Shown here: positions 1 to 10,780 of the stretch, in pieces
How positions within the stretch are numbered: the first letter of the stretch is position 1
How the letters are laid out: each line of letters starts with the position of its first letter
Source of the DNA: Burkholderiales bacterium
GTDB lineage: Bacteria > Pseudomonadota > Gammaproteobacteria > Burkholderiales > Burkholderiaceae_C
Length of the DNA stretch: 58,137 bases
Assembly (NCBI GenBank): GCA_019509985.1
Contig: JAEKLF010000108.1
Coordinates: forward strand, 1-58,137
Direction of reading: 5' to 3'
Notes under the pieces: model-generated
The model's input: the letters and a program-made list of their open reading frames with translations, nothing else
Database searches by the model: none
What the model was told of the DNA's origin: nothing
Translations under genes and position numbers: made by a program

Positions 1-41
1 GCGTGTGAAGTGAACTGCGCGTGAGCGTGTTGGCGAGCGCC

Positions 42-47
42 TAGAAT
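42..47 (+). promoter_or_regulatory. Candidate -10 box of tRNA-Thr promoter
   Basis: TAGAAT lies 16 bases before the tRNA-Thr gene and matches the sigma-70 -10 consensus at four or five positions. No convincing -35 hexamer is visible at the usual spacing, so only the -10 element is proposed. Confidence 0.35.
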
Positions 48-62
48 GCGCTCCAGTTTTTC

Positions 63-138
63 GCCGGCTTAGCTCAGTTGGTAGAGCAACCGCCTTGTAA
101 GCGGTAGGTCATCAGTTCGAATCCGATAGCCGGCACCA
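63..138 (+). tRNA. tRNA-Thr (anticodon TGT)
   Basis: A 76-base cloverleaf. The acceptor stem pairs GCCGGCT with AGCCGGC, followed by discriminator A and an encoded CCA. The D arm carries AGCTCAGTTGGTAGAGC. The anticodon stem ACCGC/GCGGT encloses the loop CTTGTAA, giving anticodon TGT, which reads ACA threonine codons. The T arm has the TTCGAAT loop. It delivers threonine in translation. It stands alone and is followed six bases later by a hairpin terminator. Confidence 0.96.
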
Positions 139-143
139 ACATC

Positions 144-177
144 AAAAACCCCGTCACCGACAGGCGACGGGGTTTTT
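144..177 (+). terminator. Bidirectional rho-independent terminator after tRNA-Thr
   Basis: AAAAACCCCGTC (144-155) pairs with GACGGGGTTTTT (166-177) around a 10-base loop. The A-tract and T-tract on the two sides let it end the tRNA transcript on the plus strand and the DciA-like transcript arriving on the minus strand, whose stop codon is only two bases away. Confidence 0.9.
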
Positions 178-178
178 G

Positions 179-517
179 TCATTTCTGCAGCAGCTTCACG
201 CGGATGCGCCCTGGCAGGCCGGCCTGCGCGAGCAGCGCCTCCAGCCGGGGCAGTAAATGGCGCAGCTTGGCGGCCACTGCGGCATTGGCGACCAGTAGGC
301 TCCAGCCCTCCTCGTCCAGCGGTCCCGACTGGACACTCGCCAGCAGATTGCCCGGCAGCGCGGGCGCGATGATGCGCAGCCGGCGCCGCGACGCCTCCAG
401 GCGCTCGCTCAGCCGGGCCAGGCCCTCGTGCTGGCGCAGCGCCTGCGCCACCGGCGTTGGGTCGGGCACGCTGGCACGCTGACCTTTAGGGGCGAGGTAG
501 CGGGGTGCGGACGACAT
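179..517 (-). CDS. DUF721 (DciA-like) protein
   Basis: This encodes 112 residues resembling the DUF721 family, which includes DciA, the replicative-helicase loader of bacteria lacking DnaC/DnaI-type loaders. Supporting features are the small basic profile, the short N-terminal tail with KGQR, the central RRLRII...LPGNLLASV segment, and the position divergent from secA, where DUF721 genes often sit in beta- and gammaproteobacteria. The start at 517 is the first ATG. The gene reads towards the terminator shared with tRNA-Thr. The helicase-loading role is inferred from the family; the C-terminal half is too short to test it from sequence alone. Confidence 0.65.
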   Translation of the reverse strand: MSSAPRYLAPKGQRASVPDPTPVAQALRQHEGLARLSERLEASRRRLRIIAPALPGNLLASVQSGPLDEEGWSLLVANAAVAAKLRHLLPRLEALLAQAGLPGRIRVKLLQK

Positions 518-690
518 GGCGGCAGTGTAGTCAGCCGGCCCGCCCGACAGGTGCCGGCCAAGGGCCCGCTGCTAAACTGCGCCGTTTTGCGCGGCCAGGC
601 AAACCCGCCTTGCATTGCTTCGCCGCGCCCTCAGATTCGCGCGTCCCGCTGGTTCCGCCGGCGCCCGCCCAGCCCCACATCCTTCGCAGC

Positions 691-3435
<2,745 letters not shown>

Positions 3436-3456
3436 TCCGGCAGCGGTGACTCCCTC

Positions 3457-3482
3457 ACGGGCCGGCTCTGCCGGCCCGTTTT
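3457..3482 (+). terminator. Rho-independent terminator of secA
   Basis: ACGGGCCGGC (3457-3466) pairs perfectly with GCCGGCCCGT (3470-3479) around a TCT loop and runs into a short T stretch. It lies 21 bases after the secA stop codon. Confidence 0.85.
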
Positions 3483-3568
3483 CATTGGGCCGTCAGCCTG
3501 TGGCTACCCACCCATCTGAGGGGAAAAACGTGCGTTTGGGCACAACGCGGCCCCGGCGCCACATGCAT

Positions 3569-3597
3569 GGGGGGTGCTCGGCCGAGGCCTACCCCCC
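3569..3597 (+). promoter_or_regulatory. Nested palindrome upstream of the first PEP-CTERM gene
   Basis: GGGGGGT (3569-3575) is mirrored by ACCCCCC (3591-3597), and the centre holds the perfect 10-base palindrome CTCGGCCGAG (3577-3586). It lies about 60-90 bases before the start codon. A TTATAG that could act as a -10 box is at 3635, with no good -35 box at 17 bases. That arrangement would suit an activator-dependent promoter. The binding protein is unknown. Confidence 0.35.
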
Positions 3598-3658
3598 TAG
3601 AGTGCAGTCATGCCTCGGGAAGCCGGGTAGACCCTTATAGAGAACCTGAAAGCACGTC

Positions 3659-4183
3659 ATGAAATCGTTGTCTGCAGCCTTCACCGCCTTGAGCCTGGCC
3701 TTCGCCGCTGCCACCGCCGCGGCCGCGCCGGTGTCGCTGAGCTTCAGCAACAACAACATCATGTCCGACGGCAACGATGCCGCCGTCTTCAACGACAGCT
3801 ACGACTTCGTGCTGAACGCCCAGACGCTGCTGAGCGGCATCGTCACCACCCACACGCCCGAGGCGAGCGGTCCCTGGGTCAACATCACTTCGGCCTTCAT
3901 CCAGGCCGCTTCCGGCGGCGCCATCTACGCGCTGACCGAGACACAGGCCGTCAACTGGGACGCCGATGAGTTTGGCGTCGAGACCTGGACCTTCAGCCCC
4001 CAGTGGCTGGCCGCCGGCAGCTGGCAGTTGCACGTCGCCGGCGAAGGCTATGCCGTCAAGGCCCCCGAGGGCTATGACGCCGACCTGAGCGGTCGCAGCG
4101 CCGAGTTGCCCGAGCCCGCCGCCCTGGCCTTGGTGGCCGTCGCACTGGCCGGCCTGAGCCTGTCCCGCCGTCGCGCCCGCTGA
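3659..4183 (+). CDS. PEP-CTERM sorting domain protein
   Basis: The 174-residue product has a signal peptide (MKSLSAAFTALSLAFAAATAAAA), a compact beta-rich middle, and a C-terminal exosortase signal: PEPA at about 151, a hydrophobic helix (ALALVAVALAGLSL) and the basic tail SRRRAR. Proteins of this class are exported by Sec, cleaved at the PEP motif by an exosortase and delivered to the cell surface or extracellular matrix. The middle, with FNDSYDF, gives no firm function. It is separated by 47 bases from the next PEP-CTERM gene and probably co-transcribed with it, with a palindrome upstream as candidate control site. No exosortase gene is in the window. Confidence 0.85.
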   Translation: MKSLSAAFTALSLAFAAATAAAAPVSLSFSNNNIMSDGNDAAVFNDSYDFVLNAQTLLSGIVTTHTPEASGPWVNITSAFIQAASGGAIYALTETQAVNWDADEFGVETWTFSPQWLAAGSWQLHVAGEGYAVKAPEGYDADLSGRSAELPEPAALALVAVALAGLSLSRRRAR

Positions 4184-4230
4184 GCGAACTGCCGAGCCGC
4201 CCGCCCACCCCATTCAACGAGCCGTACATC

Positions 4231-4893
4231 ATGTTCAAACCCCTCGCCCTCGCTGCCGCCCTGCTGGTCACCGCTCCGGCCTTTGCCGACGTGAGCATCA
4301 AGTTCACCGGCCGCGATGCTGGCGATCCCGTGGTTGCCACCTCGGTGGGCACCAACTCGGCGACCGGCGCGCTGAACTACCTGGATTCGATTGCCGGAAG
4401 CTTCCAGGCCTATTGCGTCGAGCCGGCCCAACCCTTTGCGCTGACCTCCAAGGGCTTCAAGACCTATTCGGTCGGAAGCTTCACCGGCAGCCAGGCGAGC
4501 CTGCTTCAGGGCCTCTACTCCAGCAGCTTCCAGTCCATCCACTCCGGCAACCAGCAGGCCGCCTTCCAACTGGCCATTTGGGAAATCGTCACCGAGACGG
4601 CTGGCAGCGCGCTGAAGATCACGTCCGGAACCGATCAAGGCAGCTTCTACCTGACGTCCGTCGGCCAGTCCTCCAATGCCGTGCAGGCGCTGGCCACGCA
4701 CTACCTGTCCGCTGCCGAGGGCTACAGCGGTCCGGCGATGTACAACCTGACCAAGCTGAGCAACGCCAGCTACCAGGACCTGGTGGTTGCCTCCGCGATC
4801 ACCACGGCCGTGCCGGAGCCGCAAACCTATGCGCTGTTCCTCAGCGGCCTGGGCTTCGTCGGCCTGCTGGCCCGCCGCCGCCTGCCGCGCTGA
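4231..4893 (+). CDS. PEP-CTERM protein with thioester-domain-like core
   Basis: The 220-residue product has a signal peptide (ending APAFA) and a C-terminal VPEPQ, hydrophobic helix and RRRLPR exosortase signal. The middle contains AYCVEP (Cys62) and, about 50 residues later, QAAFQLAIWEIV (Gln113). This pair recalls the Cys motif and the TQxAIW block of Gram-positive thioester (TED) adhesin domains, which form an internal Cys-Gln thioester and attach covalently to targets. A VQALA segment further on could hold the thioester Gln. The resemblance is by eye only. The gene follows another PEP-CTERM gene and ends at a clear terminator, after which a group II intron is inserted. Confidence 0.8.
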   Translation: MFKPLALAAALLVTAPAFADVSIKFTGRDAGDPVVATSVGTNSATGALNYLDSIAGSFQAYCVEPAQPFALTSKGFKTYSVGSFTGSQASLLQGLYSSSFQSIHSGNQQAAFQLAIWEIVTETAGSALKITSGTDQGSFYLTSVGQSSNAVQALATHYLSAAEGYSGPAMYNLTKLSNASYQDLVVASAITTAVPEPQTYALFLSGLGFVGLLARRRLPR

Positions 4894-4911
4894 TCGCTTC
4901 AGGCGTCCTGA

Positions 4912-4933
4912 AAAGGCTCCCTCGGGAGCCTTT
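4912..4933 (+). terminator. Rho-independent terminator of the PEP-CTERM pair
   Basis: AAAGGCTCC (4912-4920) pairs with GGAGCCTTT (4925-4933) around a CTCG loop, 18 bases after the stop codon. The group IIC intron begins seven bases beyond it, the typical target arrangement for that intron class. Confidence 0.85.
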
Positions 4934-5346
4934 GTCGTTGTGCGCCCAGCATGGGCGCACTCCTACGGGTGCAAGTCCCGTCGTAAGTTGATCACGACGA
5001 ACGAAGCGAAGCGCAACTGCACGAGGGCGACCGAGTGTGGGAAGGAAGCGTGGAGCGTAAATCGCGAGCCGATGAACAAGAACCGCATACAAGGCGCTGC
5101 CGAGCAGGGCGAGTGGGCAACGAACCACGAAGCTCTGGTGATCAAGGCGAAGCGGCGTAGATGCGGCGGCTGTGCGATGAAGGAGTGCGTGCCTTACCTG
5201 GGGACGCCTCGTCTTGTGCCTGAAAGGGCGACGGCCATGCCGGAGCGAGGTCTCAGCAGAAGTCGTAGTAGCCGGGTAGCGGGGCCGCTGAGGCCGCCAG
5301 CGAGAGGCGAAGGACCGAACGAGAGCAAGTGACCGAGGACCTGGGA

Positions 5347-6732
5347 ATGTCAAAGGCCATGCGTCAGATGCCGGAGCCATCCGGGCGGGCGGGGGAAGGG
5401 TGCGGTGAAGCCGCGCCCCAACCCACCAGCGACGAAGCCTGCGACCCGTCCCAGGAACACCAGGGCACAGGGTCAGCAATGCAGACGGCGGGGGCTGGCA
5501 CCCTGCTGGAGGCGGCGCTGACGAGAGAGAACCTGCAGGCGGCCTGGAAGCGGGTCAAGGCCAACAAGGGCGCAGCGGGCGTGGACGGGCTCGACATCGA
5601 GCAAACCCACCGCCTGCTGCAAACGACGTGGCCGCAGATCCGCCAAGCGCTGCGGGCAGGGAAGTACCGGCCTGCGCCGGTACGGCGGGTGATGATCCCC
5701 AAACCGGACGGAAGCCAGCGCGAGCTGGGCATCCCGACGGCGACGGACCGACTGATCCAGCAGGCACTGCTGCAAGTGCTGCAGCCGCTGATCGACCCCA
5801 GCTTCAGCGATCACAGCCACGGGTTCCGACCGGGCAGAAGTGCGCACGACGCGGTGAAAGCCGCACGGGCGCACGTCCAATCCGGCAGGCGCGTGGTGGT
5901 GGACGTGGACCTGGCGAAGTTCTTCGACCGGGTGAACCACGACATCCTGATGGACCGGCTCAAGAGACGCATCGCGGATACGGCCGTCCTGCGGCTCATC
6001 CGTGCGTACCTGAACGCCGGCATCATGGATGGCGGGGTGGTGGTGGAGCGCCAACAGGGCACGCCGCAAGGCGGGCCGCTGAGTCCGCTGCTGGCCAACG
6101 TGCTGCTCGACGAAGTGGACAAGGCGTTGGGGGCGCGGGGCTACTGCTTCGCCCGCTATGCCGACGACTGCAACGTCTATGTGAGCAGCATGAAGGCGGG
6201 CGAGCGGGTGATGGCGTGGCTCAGGACGCTGTACGGCAAGCTGAAGCTTCAGATCAATGAAGCCAAGAGTGCTGTGTGCAGCGCCCTCGGGCGCAAATTC
6301 CTGGGCTATGAGCTGTGGGTGGCCAAGGGACGCGAGGTGAAGTGCGCAGTGGCCGACAAGGCACTGGGCAACTTCAAGGCGCGCATCCGACAGCTCACAG
6401 CGCGCTCGGGCGGACGCAGCATGGAGCAAGTGGTGCAGGGGCTCAGACCCTACTTGCTGGGCTGGAAGGCGTACTTCGGGCTGGCGCAAACGCCCCGGGT
6501 CTGGCGCGAGCTGGACGAGTGGCTGCGCCACCGCTTACGCGCCATCCAGCTCAAGCAATGGCGAAGTCCACGCACGATCTACCGAGCGCTCAAAGCGCTC
6601 GGCGCCTCGGACGCTGTGGCGACACGGGTTGCGGTCAACAGCCGACGATGGTGGGGCAACAGTCGCCGACTGCTCAACTCGGCACTGCCCATCGCCTACT
6701 TCGACCGGCTGGGGCTATCCCGCCTCTCATGA
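5347..6732 (+). CDS. ltrA: Group IIC intron-encoded reverse transcriptase/maturase
   Basis: The 461-residue protein helps the intron RNA fold and splice and copies it into DNA during retrohoming. Visible blocks are KANKGAAGVDG, YRPAPVRRVMIPKPDG, GIPTATDRLIQQAL, SHGFRPGRSAHDA, DVDLAKFFDRVNHD, GTPQGGPLSPLLAN and the catalytic YADD at about residues 271-274. These are followed by a maturase X region (GWKAYFGLAQTPRVWRELDEW). No HNH endonuclease domain follows, as in other class C proteins. The ATG at 5347 has AGGA seven bases upstream; a GTG at 5329 in the same frame is possible. No stop or frameshift interrupts the domains, so it looks functional. Confidence 0.92.
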   Translation: MSKAMRQMPEPSGRAGEGCGEAAPQPTSDEACDPSQEHQGTGSAMQTAGAGTLLEAALTRENLQAAWKRVKANKGAAGVDGLDIEQTHRLLQTTWPQIRQALRAGKYRPAPVRRVMIPKPDGSQRELGIPTATDRLIQQALLQVLQPLIDPSFSDHSHGFRPGRSAHDAVKAARAHVQSGRRVVVDVDLAKFFDRVNHDILMDRLKRRIADTAVLRLIRAYLNAGIMDGGVVVERQQGTPQGGPLSPLLANVLLDEVDKALGARGYCFARYADDCNVYVSSMKAGERVMAWLRTLYGKLKLQINEAKSAVCSALGRKFLGYELWVAKGREVKCAVADKALGNFKARIRQLTARSGGRSMEQVVQGLRPYLLGWKAYFGLAQTPRVWRELDEWLRHRLRAIQLKQWRSPRTIYRALKALGASDAVATRVAVNSRRWWGNSRRLLNSALPIAYFDRLGLSRLS

Positions 6733-6746
6733 CCTCAAGCACTCGA

Positions 6747-6778
6747 ACCGCCGGGTGCGGACCCGCATGCCCGGTGGT
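6747..6778 (+). other. Group II intron domain V hairpin
   Basis: ACCGCCGGG (6747-6755) pairs with CCCGGTGGT (6770-6778). The upper stem TGCG/CGCA carries a GACC tetraloop (6760-6763), and a two-base TG bulge (6768-6769) sits at the expected place. This 32-base catalytic core, which binds the active-site metal ions, looks fully paired and supports an active ribozyme. Confidence 0.88.
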
Positions 6779-6869
6779 GTGGGAGGGGCTCGGTCGGGTA
6801 CGCTGATCGCCCCTATCCCGATTCTGCTTCTTAGAATCTCCGCGCTTTCTCTCATCTTCCGAGCGCGCC

Positions 6870-8099
6870 ATGCCCGTCAATCTCTCCGCCCCAGATCCCG
6901 CTGCCCTGATGCCCGTCCCCGGGGTGCGCCTTGGCGTCACACAAGCCGGCGTGCGTAAGGCCAACCGGCGTGACCTCAGTGTCATCGCGCTGGACGAGGG
7001 TTCGGCAGTCGCCGGTGTCTTCACGACCAACCGCTTCTGCGCCGCGCCGGTGCAGGTCTGCCGCGAACACCTCGCCGCCGGCGCCGCCGTGCGCGCGCTG
7101 GTCATCAACACCGGCAATGCCAATGCCGGCACCGGCGCCGACGGCCTGGCCCGGGCGCGCCAGACCTGCGCGGCGCTTGCCGGCTTGATCGGCTGCGCGC
7201 CCGAGCAGGTGCTGCCCTTCTCCACCGGCGTCATCATGGAGACGTTGCCCGTGGACCGCATCACGGCCGGCCTGCCCGCGGCGCTGGCCGCGCTGCGCGC
7301 CGACGGATGGGCCGAGGCCGCCGCCGGCATCATGACGACGGACACCCTGCCCAAGGCCGCGTCGCGACGCATCGACATCGGTGGCGTGCCGGTGACCCTG
7401 TCCGGCATCGCCAAGGGCGCCGGCATGATCCGCCCCAACATGGCCACCATGCTGGGCTTCGTCGCGACCGACGCCAACCTCGCGCCGGCCCTGCTGCAGC
7501 CGCTCGTGAAGGAGGCCGCCGATGCCTCCTTCAACCGCATCACCATTGATGGCGACACGTCGACCAACGACTGCTTCATGCTGATCGCCAGCCGCCGCGC
7601 CGCGCATGCCGAGATCACGTCGTTGGACAGTGCCGACGCCGCCACGCTGCGTGCCGCGCTGATCTCGCTGGCCCAGGAACTGGCCCAGGCCATCGTGCGC
7701 GACGGCGAGGGTGCGACCAAGTTCATCGCCGTCACCATCGAAGGCGGCCGCGATGAGGCCGAGTGCAAGCTCGCGGCCTATGCCATCGCCCACTCGCCGC
7801 TGGTCAAGACGGCCTTCTTCGCCAGCGACCCCAACCTGGGCCGCATCCTTGCGGCGGTCGGCTACGCCGGCATCGGCGACCTCGACCAGGGCTTGATCGA
7901 CCTGGATCTGGACGACGTCGCCGTGGTCCGCCAGGGCGGCCGGCTGACCAGCTACCGCGAAGAAGACGGCCAGCGCGTCATGAAACAGGCCGAGATCACC
8001 ATCCGCGTGAACCTGAACCGCGGCGCGGCGGCCACGACGGTCTGGACCTGCGACCTCAGCCACGACTACGTGACGATCAACGCGGACTACCGCAGCTGA
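6870..8099 (+). CDS. argJ: Bifunctional glutamate N-acetyltransferase/amino-acid acetyltransferase ArgJ
   Basis: ArgJ moves the acetyl group from N-acetylornithine to glutamate in the cyclic arginine pathway, and bifunctional versions also use acetyl-CoA. The 409-residue product has the family landmarks VINTGNANAGTG, STGVIMETLP and KGAGMIRPNMATMLGF. Thr193 in MATML is the self-cleavage site and nucleophile that splits the precursor into alpha and beta chains. The C-terminus DYVTINADYRS is typical. The start at 6870 agrees with the family N-terminus. The gene begins 48 bases after the intron's 3' end, so part of its promoter must lie in, or have been displaced by, the intron; TTAGAAT at 6831 is a possible -10 box. 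Confidence 0.96.
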   Translation: MPVNLSAPDPAALMPVPGVRLGVTQAGVRKANRRDLSVIALDEGSAVAGVFTTNRFCAAPVQVCREHLAAGAAVRALVINTGNANAGTGADGLARARQTCAALAGLIGCAPEQVLPFSTGVIMETLPVDRITAGLPAALAALRADGWAEAAAGIMTTDTLPKAASRRIDIGGVPVTLSGIAKGAGMIRPNMATMLGFVATDANLAPALLQPLVKEAADASFNRITIDGDTSTNDCFMLIASRRAAHAEITSLDSADAATLRAALISLAQELAQAIVRDGEGATKFIAVTIEGGRDEAECKLAAYAIAHSPLVKTAFFASDPNLGRILAAVGYAGIGDLDQGLIDLDLDDVAVVRQGGRLTSYREEDGQRVMKQAEITIRVNLNRGAAATTVWTCDLSHDYVTINADYRS

Positions 8100-8210
8100 G
8101 CGTTCCCGGCCCTGCGGGTTATTGCTGTCAGGGCTTCATCGCATGACCATCGGCGCCCGCTGCGAGGGGCGCCGAGAATCGGCGGCTTCTCCGAACCAGG
8201 ATTCCGCCTG

Positions 8211-10337
8211 ATGAAGCTCACCCTGTCCGCCCTCGCCATGGCCGCCGTGCTCGCCACCAGTGCCCAGGCCCAATCCATCAGCTACCCCGTCACGCGCAAG
8301 GTCGACCAGGTCGACGGCTACCACGACACCGCCGTCGCCGACCCCTACCGCTGGCTGGAAGACGACAACAGCGCCGACACCAAGGCCTGGGTCGCGCAGC
8401 AGAACGAGGTCACGGACAAGTTCCTCGCGGCCATGCCGCAGCGCCTGCCGACGCGCCGCATCTACACCGAGCTCTACAACTTCGAGCGCTTCGGCATCCC
8501 CTTCCATGAGGGCGGCCGCTACTTCTGGAGCCGCAACGACGGCCTGCAGCAGCAGAACGTGTACTACACGGCCAGGTCGCTGAAGGAGACGCCCGTCGTC
8601 GCGCTGGACCCCAACACCTTCAGCAAGGATGGCACCGTCGCGCTGACCGGCGTCGTGCCCTCGCGCGACGGCAAGCTGCTGGCCTACGGCATTGCCGGCG
8701 CCGGCTCCGACTGGCAGACTTGGAAGGTGCGCGACCTCGCCACCGGCAAGGACCTCGCCGACAAGATCGACTGGGTGAAGTTCAGCAGCGCTTCGTGGAC
8801 GGCCGATGGCAAGGGCTTCTTCTACGCGCGCTACGACGCGCCCAAGGAAGGCGACGCGCTCAAGGGCGCCAACTACTTCCAGAAGCTCTACTACCACCGC
8901 CTCGGCACCGCGCAGGCCGACGACCTCCTCGTCGCCGAGAACCGCGACGACAAGGAATGGGGCTTCGGCACCGAGGTGTCGGACGACGGCCAGACCCTGC
9001 TCATCAGTGTCTGGAAGAGCGCCGGCAGCAAGAACGGCCTGATGGTGCTGCCCCTGCCCAAGGGCGCGTTTGCCGGCGGCAAGCCCCAGCCCATCACGCT
9101 GGACTTCGACGCCCAGTACACCGCCGTCGCCGTGACCGGGGCCAAGCTCGTCATCAAGACCGACAAGGGGGCGCCGCGCGGCAAGCTCGTCGCCGCCGAC
9201 CTGAAGAATCCCGCGCCCGCCGGCTGGAAGACGCTCGTGGCCGAGGGCCCCGACGCGATGACCGGCGCCTCGGCCGTTGGCGGCCGTTTCCTGCTGAGCT
9301 ACCTGCACGACGCCGCCACACTGGTGCGCGTGCATGGCCCGGATGGCAAGCAGCTGACCGAGGTCAAGCTGCCCGGCGTCGGCACGGCCAGCGGCTTCGG
9401 CGGGCGTTGGAGCGATACCGAGACCTTCTTCAGCTACACCAGCCTGACGACGCCGGCCGAAATCCACCGCTACGACGTCAAGACCGGCAAGATCGAACTC
9501 TTCAAGCGCCCCAAGACCGCCTTCAATCCCGACGAATTCGAGACCCGCCGCGAGTTCGTCACCAGCAAGGACGGCACGCGCTTCCCGATCTTCATCGCGG
9601 CCAGGAAGGGCCTGAAGTTCGATGGCAGCAACCCGACGCTGCTCTACGGCTACGGCGGCTTCGACATCTCCATCACGCCCGGCTACGGTGTGACGGCCGC
9701 GACCTGGATGAAGATGGGCGGCGTCTACGTCATCGCCTCCATTCGCGGCGGTGGCGAATACGGCTCGGCCTGGCACGAGGCCGGCACCAAGCTGAAGAAG
9801 CAGAACGTCTTCGACGACTTCATCGCCGCCGGCGAATGGTTGGTCAACCACAAGGTCGCCACACCGGCCACGCTGGCCATCAACGGCGGCAGCAACGGCG
9901 GCCTGCTTGTCGGCGCCGTCACCAACCAGCGCCCGGACCTGTTCGCTGCCGCCGTGCCCCAGGTCGGCGTGATGGACATGCTGCGCTACCAGAACTTCAC
10001 CATCGGCTGGGCCTGGGCCACCGACTACGGCACCAGCGACGATGCCGCGATGTTCAAGGCCCTGTACGCCTATTCGCCGCTGCACAACGTGAAGAGCGGC
10101 GCCAAGTACCCGGCCGTGCTCGTGACCACCGGCGACCACGACGACCGCGTCGTGCCGGCGCACAGCTTCAAGTACGCCGCCACGCTGCAGGCGGCCGACA
10201 CCGGCCCCGCGCCCAAGCTGATCCGCATCGAGACCAATGCGGGCCATGGCGCTGGCAAGCCGACGTCTAAGATCATCGAGGAGCGCAGCGACATCCTCGC
10301 CTTCATTGCCAACACGATGAAGCTCGAGGTCAAGTGA
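8211..10337 (+). CDS. Exported prolyl oligopeptidase (S9A family)
   Basis: The 708-residue serine peptidase would cut short peptides after proline. A signal peptide (MKLTLSALAMAAVLATSAQA) sends it to the periplasm. The N-terminal half is the beta-propeller gate, opening with YPVTRKVDQVDGYHDTAVADPYRWLED, which is typical of prolyl endopeptidases. The C-terminal alpha/beta-hydrolase domain has nucleophile Ser561 in GGSNGGLL, an Asp in the GDHDDRVVP segment and His679 in NAGHGAGKP. Its stop codon overlaps the start of the GNAT gene (GTGA), implying coupled translation. Length is usual for the family. Confidence 0.93.
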   Translation: MKLTLSALAMAAVLATSAQAQSISYPVTRKVDQVDGYHDTAVADPYRWLEDDNSADTKAWVAQQNEVTDKFLAAMPQRLPTRRIYTELYNFERFGIPFHEGGRYFWSRNDGLQQQNVYYTARSLKETPVVALDPNTFSKDGTVALTGVVPSRDGKLLAYGIAGAGSDWQTWKVRDLATGKDLADKIDWVKFSSASWTADGKGFFYARYDAPKEGDALKGANYFQKLYYHRLGTAQADDLLVAENRDDKEWGFGTEVSDDGQTLLISVWKSAGSKNGLMVLPLPKGAFAGGKPQPITLDFDAQYTAVAVTGAKLVIKTDKGAPRGKLVAADLKNPAPAGWKTLVAEGPDAMTGASAVGGRFLLSYLHDAATLVRVHGPDGKQLTEVKLPGVGTASGFGGRWSDTETFFSYTSLTTPAEIHRYDVKTGKIELFKRPKTAFNPDEFETRREFVTSKDGTRFPIFIAARKGLKFDGSNPTLLYGYGGFDISITPGYGVTAATWMKMGGVYVIASIRGGGEYGSAWHEAGTKLKKQNVFDDFIAAGEWLVNHKVATPATLAINGGSNGGLLVGAVTNQRPDLFAAAVPQVGVMDMLRYQNFTIGWAWATDYGTSDDAAMFKALYAYSPLHNVKSGAKYPAVLVTTGDHDDRVVPAHSFKYAATLQAADTGPAPKLIRIETNAGHGAGKPTSKIIEERSDILAFIANTMKLEVK

Positions 10338-10780
10338 CGATTGCGGTCGCGATCCGCGACCTGGGCGCCGGCGATGTCGGCGCCCTGCTGGCCCTCTACC
10401 AGCACCTGAACGCCGTCGATGCACCACCTCCCGAAGAAGCGGTGCGCGCTGTGTTTGCGTTTCCTGGGTTGCGCCACTTCGGCCTGTTCGCTGGCGACGC
10501 ATTGATCGCCAGCTGCAACCTCGCCGTCATTCCCAACCTGACGCGTGGCGGCCGCAGCTACGGCGTCATCGAGAACGTCGTCACGCATGCCGGGCACCGC
10601 GGTCAAAGCCATGGCCAGGCCATCATCTGGCACGCCATCGAGCAGGCGTGGGCCGGCGGTTGCTACAAGGTCGTGCTGACGACCAGCCGCAAGGACCCCG
10701 CCGTGTGGGCCTTCTACGAGCGTTGCGGCTTCGACGGCGCCGACAAGCGCGCCTTCGTCATCCGCCGACCCGTGGTCTAG
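10334..10780 (+). CDS. GNAT family N-acetyltransferase
   Basis: The 148-residue product is a single GNAT domain. It opens with IRDLGAGDVGALLALYQHLN, has the central beta strand with YGVIENVVTHAGHRGQSHGQAIIWHAI (acetyl-CoA binding motif A, here with GHRGQSHG in place of the usual R/QxxGxG/A), and ends with KVVLTTSRKDPAVWAFYERCGF. It would acetylate an amine on a small molecule or protein; the substrate cannot be told. It starts on a GTG overlapping the peptidase stop codon. Its stop overlaps that of the opposing gene. Confidence 0.85.
   Translation: MTIAVAIRDLGAGDVGALLALYQHLNAVDAPPPEEAVRAVFAFPGLRHFGLFAGDALIASCNLAVIPNLTRGGRSYGVIENVVTHAGHRGQSHGQAIIWHAIEQAWAGGCYKVVLTTSRKDPAVWAFYERCGFDGADKRAFVIRRPVV

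Larger units (their letters stand above)
4940..6822 (+). mobile_element. Group IIC intron (complete, encoding its own reverse transcriptase)
   Basis: The element is about 1.88 kb. It starts with GTGCGCCCAGCATGGGCG, a group II 5' end of the bacterial class C type, and its 3' part has a well-formed domain V (6747-6778) followed by a domain VI-like GGAGGGGCTC...GCCCCTATCC stem ending in GAT near 6822. The open reading frame is a class C reverse transcriptase/maturase without an endonuclease domain. The 5' boundary falls just after the transcription terminator of the preceding gene, as expected for class C introns, which recognise terminator stem-loops. The region from 4940 to about 5346 is the structured RNA of domains I-III and codes for nothing else. 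The 3' boundary may be off by a few bases. Confidence 0.88.

Noticed and set aside
505..690. 62-codon N-terminal extension of SecA
   Set aside because: Not part of the family; the standard start MLPKLL is at 691.
3520..3560. Possible sigma-54 promoter before the PEP-CTERM genes
   Set aside because: TTGGGCAC looked promising but the GC/TGC spacing of a -24/-12 promoter is not met.
8136..10502. Long minus-strand open frame over the prolyl oligopeptidase
   Set aside because: Antisense shadow without domains; the plus strand has a signal peptide and catalytic motifs.
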